Shown in pieces: positions 12,954-22,900 of a stretch of DNA of 64,000 bases (the stretch's first letter is position 1; each line of letters begins with the position of its first letter). The position numbers were made by a program, and so were the translations under genes. Origin of the DNA: Lutjanus erythropterus (lineage: Eukaryota > Chordata > Actinopteri > Lutjaniformes > Lutjanidae); NCBI GenBank assembly GCA_020091685.1, contig CM034598.1, positions 18,767,362 through 18,831,361 of the forward strand, given 5' to 3'. The notes under the pieces were generated by a model. The model worked only from the letters and a program-made list of their open reading frames with translations, did no database searches and was not told the DNA's origin.

Positions 12954-12961
12954 TATTTACA
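12954..12961 (-). promoter_or_regulatory. Pumilio response element TGTAAATA in the 3' UTR
   Basis: The minus-strand RNA reads UGUAAAUA, an exact match to the PUF consensus UGUANAUA. PUF proteins usually promote deadenylation, which would suit a short-lived immediate-early mRNA. Binding is inferred. Confidence 0.45.
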
Positions 12962-13099
12962 AACAGAAACTAACATCACTCTTACTCATGCTTGAATACT
13001 TAAGTGCTTTTTTCAAACAATGTCAAAACGTATCACAGCATCACTACATAATAGAGAAAGTATGTAGAAAATATGGCCCTGCTCACTTCAAATAATACA

Positions 13100-13115
13100 A
13101 TGCAAATATGCAAAT
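13100..13115. promoter_or_regulatory. two abutting octamers (ATGCAAATATGCAAAT) in the 3' UTR
   Basis: Two ATGCAAAT octamers sit head-to-tail with no gap. In RNA they read AUUUGCAUAUUUGCAU. Whether they act as POU-factor DNA sites or as RNA elements is unknown. Confidence 0.4.
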
Positions 13116-13625
13116 CATTTTTCACATCAATGGTACCAAAGAATGATAAAAACGAAACATGGCACATGTACAATATACATATATGGTAGCTTATGTATAT
13201 CATTCAATGTCTTTTGTACTGTATGAGTGCCTGCAAGGGCGAACGTGCCTTAGCACCACAACTGCTGGCAATCTGTTTGTCTCTTGGTTTTTTTGTGTAC
13301 CTAATAGCGAATAGAGACCGTCAGTGCCGGTTTCTACTCTCTATCTGTTGAGTCCCGTATGCATTTGAAGTGCTGCATTTGTTTTACAGAGACAGAAAAA
13401 ATCCCTTTTCATCTTCTATTGTCTTTGCCCAGTCCTTGACATGTGTCTTTTTCTCTCTTTCAGGTGAATCTCAGGATTCACCTAACACTGCACAGGGAGC
13501 AGACAGAAAAGTGCTTTTTGGAGGGGAAAACAAAGTCTTTTGATGCTGATTTCTTTCCCCTCAAAGAACCTTAAGGAAGGAGAGGTGCGGAGAGACTAAA
13601 AAAAAGTTTTTCTCTTTGCTCTTTC

Positions 13626-16032
<2,407 letters not shown>

Positions 16033-16530
16033 CCTCTGCTGGTGCTGCTGGAGCTGCTGCGCTGAGGCTGGTGGCTGCTGAGAAGTGCAGGGAGGCTGGG
16101 CGCACGCTGGCAGAGCGGTTCCTCGCAGGTGGAGGGAATCACTGAGCCCAGCTCAGGGAGCGCTGCACACACACTTCTGCTGATGCCGAGGACGATGCTG
16201 CTTTCTGCTCCTCGACTGTTGCTCTCCAGTTGTCCTGTTGTTTTCCTTTGTCTCTTCTCAGAGATGAGTAAAGATCCACTAGTCTTTTCAGAAGAAATCA
16301 AAAGTGTCCTTTATACTCATTCCCTAAGATTCATCAAAATTAATCAACAAATTAATTTTGATTTTTTTTAAATCTATGTAATAAATAACTCATCCAATCA
16401 GGTTCTGACCTTCTTGGATAGATGTTGTTTTGAATTGACTTTGTACTGTTGTTGTGATATTAAGGGAGTTCTATGTGTTTGTCTATCTATCTCTGCTCTA
16501 ACAGTTGCTCTTGTGGGCTCTCAGGGCTCT
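16033..16530 (-). other. egr1: egr1 5' untranslated region (inferred extent)
   Basis: Runs from the ATG to about 30 nt below the TATA box; the start site is inferred, not seen. The TATA-distal half (about 16305-16450) is AT-rich and contains several upstream ATGs with very short frames. The half near the start codon is GC-rich with CAGCAG/CTGCTG words. A second TATAAAG at about 16308-16314 could serve an alternative, shorter leader. Confidence 0.55.
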
Positions 16531-16555
16531 CTCTGAGCTGAGAGGTTTCCCCGCT

Positions 16556-16564
16556 CCTTTTATA
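16556..16564 (-). promoter_or_regulatory. egr1: egr1 TATA box (TATAAAAGG)
   Basis: A consensus TATA box on the minus strand, just downstream of the CRE and CArG cluster, in the same relative place as the TATA-like element of mammalian EGR1. It predicts transcription start near 16530. Confidence 0.85.
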
Positions 16565-16574
16565 CACTCTTGCC

Positions 16575-16582
16575 GTGACGTA
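16575..16582 (-). promoter_or_regulatory. egr1: CRE (TACGTCAC) of the egr1 promoter
   Basis: The minus strand reads TACGTCACG, the same word I recall at this place in the human promoter. It is expected to bind CREB/ATF and mediate cAMP- and calcium-dependent induction. Confidence 0.8.
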
Positions 16583-16587
16583 GATGT

Positions 16588-16597
16588 CCATATTAGG
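16588..16597. promoter_or_regulatory. egr1: proximal CArG box / SRE (CCATATTAGG)
   Basis: A perfect CC(A/T)6GG serum response factor site about 25 bp upstream of the TATA box. It forms a pair with the CArG-like site at 16609-16620, with an Ets core between them. Confidence 0.9.
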
Positions 16598-16600
16598 AGC

Positions 16601-16620
16601 GGAGGAAGCCCATATTTAGG
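16601..16620. promoter_or_regulatory. egr1: Ets core plus second CArG-like box
   Basis: GGAGGAAG (16601-16608) abuts CCCATATTTAGG (16609-16620), a CArG box with one extra or mismatched base. The Ets-SRF pairing is the classic ternary-complex-factor arrangement and should confer ERK/Elk responsiveness. Confidence 0.8.
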
Positions 16621-16875
16621 CACTGCAGTGGAGGACACATGACGCTGGCCTGGGGGGAAAGCAGAGAGCAGAGACTTTATATTAAGCTCTGGCAGTAAAT
16701 TGCAAAGACAACGCTGCTCTTCCTCTGTCCCGAATCAATGTGTCTTCATAGCAGAGCAGCTCCGTGAGACAGCACGGATAATTCTTGCTCTCTCCCGGTC
16801 GCCCAGTAGATTTGATTTGGATTTCCCATCTGTGCAGCAGGCTGCGCTGCTGCCGGAAAGCCCTGCTCCGCCGTG

Positions 16876-16885
16876 CCTTATAAGG
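16876..16885. promoter_or_regulatory. egr1: distal CArG box (CCTTATAAGG)
   Basis: A perfect, fully palindromic SRF site about 350 bp upstream of the inferred transcription start. It belongs to the distal SRE cluster with 16932-16941. Confidence 0.85.
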
Positions 16886-16931
16886 TCGTGACTACATAAG
16901 GACCTATTCCGGTGGGTTTCCATTTCCCTGT

Positions 16932-16950
16932 CCTTATTTGGAACTTCCTG
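16932..16950. promoter_or_regulatory. egr1: distal CArG box with adjacent Ets site
   Basis: CCTTATTTGG at 16932-16941 is a perfect CArG box. CTTCCTG (Ets core GGAAG on the minus strand) follows three bases later, so this is a second SRF/TCF module. Mammalian EGR1 also has distal SREs of the form CCTTATTTGG. Confidence 0.85.
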
Positions 16951-17459
16951 AGGCAGCGCTGATCGCTGCTTGGCAGTGAATGAGAGGCTGGAGTGCAAAT
17001 CATGTCCTGCGCTCACAATAACTAATGTCAGCAGCAGAGTCCTGCTCCCGTGTTTGAAAGCAGCGGAACTATTAGACTTTATGTGCAACAGACAAACTGA
17101 TTTACATGTGTTTTATTGACGTTTAAACATTAAATTCGGTTTGTCTGTGTCATAAATAAGAACGAAGTTTAGATGAGCTTAACACAAATGCAACAATTGT
17201 CTATTCATGATACACATATATATTTAAGCAAAACGGAGAAAAAATATATTAAAACGGGATATTTATAAGATGAACGTATTATCCATACAGTATTGTGGTA
17301 GAAGGCTCCATGCACTGCATTTCTACTTATTGATTATGAATAATTAGCCGACATGTTAAATTGATTTGGACTTTTGATATAGATGAGGGTATTTCTGAGG
17401 CTATGAGCTTTAAAAAAAATATGAGACTGTGCAAACTCTGCAGGCTGGTGGGCAGCAAA
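16951..17459. other. egr1 upstream flank, AT-rich
   Basis: Mostly AT-rich unique-looking DNA upstream of the distal SREs. No gene or recognisable repeat. Confidence 0.5.
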
Positions 17460-17795
17460 CTTCCTCTAAATTAACTTTCTATCTCTCTGGGCTGTGGCAT
17501 TGATTAATGAGAACAGATAGCCGTGGATGCTGACGAGGTGCGAGGCGATCCGTCTAATTGAGGGGTGTCCCCGGCTCAATATTCGGGGAATCTCTCTGCC
17601 ACTCAGCGGCCTAATGGGCCGCATTAACAACGCTGCGCACAGCTGCCAGGACGCCTGCGGGATACCGATGTTCCCCCCGGCTGCTCCAGCTTCGGCTGGC
17701 GCGCCAGCACTCCTCGCTGGATGCTGACGGCAAATCAATGTGTTTCCCTTGCTGCTGACTGGATCTATATGCAAGCGGCCTCATTGGGAAACATC
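17460..17795. other. GC-rich non-repeat island upstream of egr1 (candidate enhancer)
   Basis: A GC-rich block in AT-rich flanks with homeobox-type TCTAATTGAGG, ATTGATTAATGAG and CGCATTAACAACG words and many CpGs. Open frames on both strands are short and overlap in antisense, so coding is unlikely. The position, about 1 kb beyond the promoter, fits a regulatory element, but conservation is untested. Confidence 0.4.
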
Positions 17796-17890
17796 GTGGG
17801 CAGGACACTTTGAGGTGGCCAGAGAGAGAATAAGAAAAGGAGGAGGAAAAAAAGAGAGGTGGTGCTGATGCGATGGAGAGGGCAGCGCAG
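17796..17890 (+). other. possible 5' exon ending at a strong donor (speculative)
   Basis: A purine-rich segment ends GCAGCGCAG|GTGAGA, a near-ideal plus-strand donor at 17890/17891. It could be an untranslated or short coding 5' exon for the candidate exon at 19275-19342, making a transcript divergent from egr1. No start site or promoter is evident, so this is weak. Confidence 0.2.
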
Positions 17891-17977
17891 GTGAGATTTC
17901 AAATATCATCTGATTTAGACTCAAAACAGTGATTGCATCGTAAAGCATCATCTACAGGTGTAGATGATATCTCGAAT

Positions 17978-18800
17978 AGGGCTGCAATTAGCGATTATTT
18001 TCTTTAATATAATCCAGTAGTTATCAACCTGAGGATCGGGACCCTCATGGGGGTCACAGGATAATTTCTGGGTTGTCGCCAGATGTTTGTGGAGAATAAA
18101 AAAAATATGGCAAGCAGCACCAAGAGCCAGAAGACAAATCTCAGCAACATCAGCCCCTTAATGACATCCAACATAAGGGACAAACACTTAAAAATATGTG
18201 AAATACAGCTGACCTCAAGAAATATAACAGCCATGTCACACATGGTTAAATCTATAAACCGGCACAAAATGACAATTATCAACACATATTACCATGTTCT
18301 GAACAGACACAAATGTTGACTAAAAATAACATTTTCATTTTGTATTTTGAAATAACAAACTTAATAAACTACTCAATCCAGCATGCATGATGGGAAATGA
18401 GAACCATATTTTAGACATTCATCTACTAGTGATAAAATTTGACTTAAAATAAAAATAAAATAGAAAATAAATAGTAAAATACATTTTATTTAGTATGTTT
18501 GTGAGAGTTTAAGTGTGTGTGCACATGAGTTCTGATTGGACACACACACACAGGAAAGCTTGTTTTATCTTGGTGCTTCTGTGCCACAGTATCGTGCTTA
18601 ATCAAGCAGTTTGTGCAATATGGATTTTTTTTGTGGGGGTCATAATTGTTTTATTTGATGATAAAATTTCAGAAATTTGTGAAAAATGTTAATCAGTGTT
18701 TCCCAAAGTCAAGGTGACATCCACCAATATTTTGTTGTCCACAATCCAAAGATATTTAGTTAACTAATTGATTTATCAACTAAACATTGCAGAACTAATC
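17978..18800. mobile_element. hAT-like MITE (CAGGGCTGCAAT type) split by an insertion
   Basis: The left end AGGGCTGCAATTAGCGATTA is at 17978-17997. The rest of the family sequence (AATCAGTGTTTCCCAAAG, CCAAAGATATTTAGTT, a TAATTGATTTATCAACTAA terminus and GCAGAACTAAT) reappears at about 18690-18800. The family is the same as at 8743-9052. About 670 bp of foreign sequence lies between. Confidence 0.65.
18014..18675. mobile_element. nested MITE (CCAGTAGTTATCAACCTG start)
   Basis: Begins with a degenerate CCAGTGGTTCCCAACC-type terminus followed by GGATCGGGACCCTCATGGGG; a GGGGGTCAT segment lies near its far side (about 18634-18642). I recognise this as a common teleost hAT-type MITE. It interrupts the MITE at 17978-18800. 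Confidence 0.55.
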
Positions 18801-18816
18801 TCAATCATCTTATACA

Positions 18817-18882
<66 letters not shown>
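18817..18882. repeat. (GATA)n microsatellite
   Basis: About 16 uninterrupted GATA units. Confidence 0.98.
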
Positions 18883-19274
18883 GTGGAAATAAAACAAAAA
18901 AATAACACAGGTGCACACAGTAGGTTTTTGGTCTTTACTGGATTGCATTCTCTCCCAGGCGTTTCCCATTCAGCCTCTGGCAAATCTCTCTGTTTACCCC
19001 CATTAGACTGATAGCAAAATTCTGTCATATATTATGGATGATGTGGAGCAGAGGCTCCTTCACAAAATCCAAATAAGCCTGAAGTAGAAGGCGCAGCTGG
19101 AGAATGTGTAATGTTGTTTATTCATACAGTCAGATACGTATAAATGATCAAATCTAATCACTTTTGAAGGTATGTGGCTTTCTGCACAGCACAGCGTTGT
19201 GTTTTAAGGAGGAAAATGGTGCTCCCACTGCACATACACGTGCCTAAAACTTGAGTTTACGCTTTGTTTTTCAG
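18883..19274. other. gene-free stretch, nothing recognised
   Basis: Unique-looking DNA ending in a pyrimidine tract and acceptor (TTTGTTTTTCAG) that precedes the candidate exon. Confidence 0.4.
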
Positions 19275-19342
19275 CAAGGAAGATGCCACTCTTCTCCAAG
19301 GGAAAAAAAAAAGAAAGTCCAGAAGCTCCGGACATGATGATG
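19275..19342 (+). CDS. candidate first coding exon, unknown product (20 codons)
   Basis: A short segment with all the marks of an exon: pyrimidine-rich acceptor GCTTTGTTTTTCAG, an ATG at 19283-19285 with A at -3, an open frame reading MPLFSKGKKKESPEAPDMMM, and a perfect donor ATG|GTGAGT. The peptide begins like a cytosolic protein N-terminus (hydrophobic MPLF then a lysine cluster), but I do not recognise the family. No continuing exon could be established within the window. The best follow-on at 31092 stays open for 12 codons and then stops. It may be the start of a gene with very long introns, a lineage-specific transcript, or a chance match. Confidence 0.33.
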
Positions 19343-20066
19343 GTGAGTTAAAGTGACCCTTAACCGTGTGGCGAGGTAGTGATACCAAATCTCCTGTCCG
19401 CGTCCTTTGCTGCTGTCATGCATCAGTTACCGAGGTCGATAAATTTGTGGCAAAGCGTAGAAGAAAGAGCAGAGAGAGCAGATGAGAGAACTCATCATCT
19501 GATGACAATGTAATAAAATCAGGTTAGGGAAAACTGTCAGAAAAGTAATAAAGTAATAAAGATGATAAACAGTTCACAGTGGCTGTTTGGGCCTCCCTTC
19601 ACTCTGATGCATGGAGGGGGTGGAAGCCAGATGCTGTAAGGGCAGGGGAAGGAGAATTAGTCTGCATGTGTGTGTGGATGTAGATGTGCATGATGTGCGC
19701 ACTGTTGCATGTTTGTGTGTGTTTGGGTCAGCAGGTTCACTCTCCTCAGTGTGTTCCCCATCGCTGCCCACACAAACCAGCCAGAGGAGTCCTCCTCGCC
19801 TTATGAAACTCCAACGCTCTGTCAGCCGGGGAGAAAGAAAGGCTCTCCCATTACCTACGCAGCCACCACGCCCCTGTTCACACACATGCACAAACACACA
19901 AACACACCCTGCATGAGCGCCGGTTGATATTTAATCATGCCCCAATCTGCCACAGAGAAAAGACGAGGAAGTAGAATCCGGGCAAGCCAAAATAAAGAGA
20001 GAGGAGGCGGACGAGAGGAGAGGAGCTGGAACATAAAAATAAAGAAGAGGGCGAAGAAATAGAGAT
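19343..20066. other. gene-free stretch, nothing recognised
   Basis: The antisense pair of open frames at 19574-19916 lies in TG/CA-rich DNA (HTHT-like residues) and is unlikely to be coding. Confidence 0.45.
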
Positions 20067-20069
20067 ATA

Positions 20070-20574
20070 CACTCTTAGAAATGAAAGTGGTACCCAGAAT
20101 CATATAAGGTTCTTTGGCTTGTCCCCAAGAACCCTGTCTTTTTCTAAAGTTTCCACATGTAATCGTTTCTACCTTTTCCAAGGGTTTCATCTAGAGACCA
20201 CTAAGGTGGTCCTTTCTTCAGAGAAGGGTTCTTCAGATAAAAAGTGTCCTTAATGGAACCCCTAGTCTTACAAAGAACTCTTGATGAGCCCTTTCCGCAA
20301 CAAAGGGTTCTTTGATGAGGAAAGGTTCTTAATGGGACCCCTAGTTTTACAGAAGACACTTGAAGAACCCTCTCTTTTAAAAAAAGGGGGGTTTCTTTGG
20401 ATGAAAAGTGTTCTTAATGGAACCTTTAGTTTTACAAAAACCCTTAGCAAACCCTTTCTTAAAAAAGGGTTCGTTGGATGAAAAGAGTTCTTAATGGAAC
20501 CCTTAATTTGATGAACTAGTTAGAACCTCAGCCCTTCAGGAAGAAACCTTTTGGAGCCCTTATTTCTAAGAGTG
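20070..20574. mobile_element. 505-bp MITE with perfect 13-bp inverted ends and four internal ~80-bp units
   Basis: The terminus CACTCTTAGAAAT (20070-20082) is exactly complementary to ATTTCTAAGAGTG (20562-20574). ATA flanks both sides (20067-20069 and 20575-20577), consistent with a 3-bp target duplication. Inside, AAGGGTTCTT...CTTAATGGAACCC units recur, with CTTAATGG at about 20249, 20328, 20413 and 20490. It has no coding capacity and is probably PIF/Harbinger-type, judging from the 3-bp duplication. Confidence 0.85.
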
Positions 20575-20691
20575 ATACTGTAGATAGCATGGAGATGGAG
20601 GCACGTTGAGAAAAAGAGATGGAGAAGGTGGGAAGGAAGGGTGAGGGTGATAAAAAATAGAAAATAGAGAAACCGAGAGAGAATCCTCACA

Positions 20692-20710
20692 CCCACGTAC
20701 TGTACGTGGG
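20692..20710. repeat. 19-bp perfect palindrome (CCCACGTAC-T-GTACGTGGG)
   Basis: Nine-base arms around a single T. It carries CACGTA/TACGTG half E-box words. It could be a dimeric bHLH or nuclear-factor site, or chance. Confidence 0.6.
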
Positions 20711-21040
20711 AGCAAATACCAAGCTTTGTGCTGGCATTTGTCAGCAGCCAATGCCAGGCAGTCAGTCAGGAGGACAGGACAGACAGACAGTCCTGCTCCT
20801 CCGTCACACCTCCTCACCCACTGGGCCGCCCACACAGTCCAGTGGTGCTATCCCTCCGCATTAGCATACAGGTGTGTTCAGCCCTGTGTGCTCCCATGAT
20901 GGGCGGACCAAGATTAGAGGGTGGCCGATGACAGTTACCAAAGCCTGCATGTTACATAATGTGGCAGAAGGGATGGGGAGGGAGGAATAATGTAATGACA
21001 GGGAGAGAGTGAAAGAGAAAGAAAGCCATGACAAAGCCAC
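20711..21040. other. gene-free stretch, nothing recognised
   Basis: Unique-looking, moderately GC DNA with no open frame of note. Confidence 0.45.
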
Positions 21041-21125
21041 GTGCTGCCAGGAGTTGAACCCACAAAGGAGTCCCCTCTGCCCGCTTGTCCTGAAGCCGGA
21101 CTACCTCACCCTCAGGACATCTATA
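21041..21125 (-). mobile_element. tRNA-like SINE head or tRNA pseudogene fragment
   Basis: The minus strand has a B-box-like GTGGGTTCAACTCCTGG and, about 40 nt before it, a D-arm-like stretch (GAGGTAGTCCGGCTTCAGGAC). A proper acceptor stem cannot be paired, so it is not a functional tRNA. Confidence 0.35.
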
Positions 21126-22480
21126 CGCTAAGAAAATTAGACCCAACCAAATTATGATGAAAGAAAAATAGATTGGATTGGTTATTGGATAAAACAAATT
21201 AAATCATAGAATTAAATGGACACCTATCTACCCTTTAACAGACAGTACACAGCGGTAGCCTACTTGACCACAGTGTCTGATAAAAACAAAGGAAAACCCT
21301 GACTAAACACAGACTGAGTGAACACAACCCGGCGGTGGAGGCAGATCTGACACTGACAGACCTGTGTGTCGTGAGAGGAGAGAACAGTTGAGACGGAGCT
21401 GCACTTACACTCCCTAAAAACTTAGTATTTCACCTGGGGGCGGTGCCTTACGTTGTGTGTCACACAATGCTGTGTGCCTAATGCATGTTCTTGTTTGTCT
21501 CATCACTTTCTCGATAAGCTAACGAAACCGTAACCTAAAAAGTTATTTATTAACCTAATCTTTGCTTTAACCTTAAGATTAAAGATACAGGAGACCTCAC
21601 GCCTAATTATGAATTAAAAATGATTTTGTTTTTGTGATCATCAGTTTAGAAAACTCTCAATTCTTACCAATTGACTAGTACAATGTTATACTGAAAATAT
21701 AACTACTAAATAGTTCTAAAATATATTGACAAGATGGACTAAATTATGTCAACAAAACAACAAAAATATACCAAGATGTGGGTTTACAAACATCAAACTA
21801 AATGATCTCATATTATATGTGTGTATTATTCAGTCTAGTTTACCCATTTTTTCGAGCTTTAGAGATGAAATTAGCCCATACTTTGCCTCTCAGTCCAACG
21901 TTGTTGTGTACTCAGAACACGGGCTGAGAGAGTCATGAAGCTCACTCGTGAGCTAGCTGAAGCGTGTACCAAATACCAAGTTTTTAGGAAGCCCTGCCCC
22001 TTCTTGCTCTGTGCTCCAATAACAGTTGAGCAGACTCTGCACCTTGGCCAACTTTTGAACCTGTTCTGACTGTTGTTGCATCAGTGACCATAGACGATTT
22101 TTAAATGTCTTTTCAACAGAAAAAAATCTTACTGGGAAAATCTTCTCAAATTGAAGGTCCATGTTCTAGTGTGCATATACAGTATATATAAAACTCTGTT
22201 TTAACTAACTTTCTTTTCCAGATATACAAGCCTAACAAATAGCATATCTAAGCACAGGAAACAGGAAGGGAGAAGAATTTACCAAGGTACCAAGCTTGCT
22301 CAACTGACATTGGACTGAAGAGGGGCGGGACTTAGGAAGGGCCAATTGAATTCAGTTGAAATTGAACTGAGAGGACCTGACTATTTTGTTATGCAGTTAT
22401 CATGGTGGGATGAGGGTGTGTTAGACTTTAACATGATAAAAAATTAAACATGGCGTTGATGTTTCTGTGCCTGTGTAACA
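21126..22480. other. gene-free stretch, nothing recognised
   Basis: AT-rich intergenic DNA. The open frame at 21726-21938 has no domain. Confidence 0.45.
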
Positions 22481-22900
22481 CACAGGGAGAGTTGATAATT
22501 AAATGGGAGAAGAGTGGAGGCCTGATCGTCTCAGGCAGAGTGACAGGCTGAATATTAGCCCATAGTCATAGAGTGATGGGGAGAGGAGCAGAGAACATGA
22601 TAGGAGCGTATTTGATAAATGTCATTTTTCTCCCAGCTTTTAAAGTGACGCCAGCAGGAGTGTGCGGCCTGACCTTTTACACGCAGAGTGAGATGCGCCT
22701 GGGAAAAGACGAACTGGCGTGAGAGGGATGAAATCTGTCGGAAACGTCGGGGAAACTGGCAGTGTGGAGGGGTCATGGAAAATCTCCGGACTAATTGACA
22801 TGCATGAAAAGCCAAATGGATCTAATGGGATTCTGGAAACGATGAAGACATCCAGCGCTGTCTGTTTAAATACTTGACACCTCAACTTGGCGCTGCAGTC
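22481..22900. other. non-repeat block, candidate conserved noncoding element
   Basis: A low-repeat, GC-balanced segment with GGACTAATTGACATGCATG and TTGATAATTAAATGGG homeobox-type words and CTGTTTAAATACTTGACACC. The minus frames 22555-22815 and 22640-22885 overlap in different phases, so neither is convincing as coding. Confidence 0.35.

Larger units (their letters stand above)
12345..13625 (-). other. egr1: egr1 3' untranslated region
   Basis: It extends from the TAA stop to just past the poly(A) signal at 12369-12374, about 1.3 kb, which is similar to mammalian EGR1. It is AT-rich and free of interspersed repeats. Visible RNA-level elements are a Pumilio site and a doublet of AUUUGCAU. The cleavage position is inferred from the signal and is only approximate. 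Confidence 0.75.

Noticed and set aside
21041-21125. A possible tRNA gene
   Set aside because: The B-box-like word is present, but the acceptor stem and anticodon arm do not pair.
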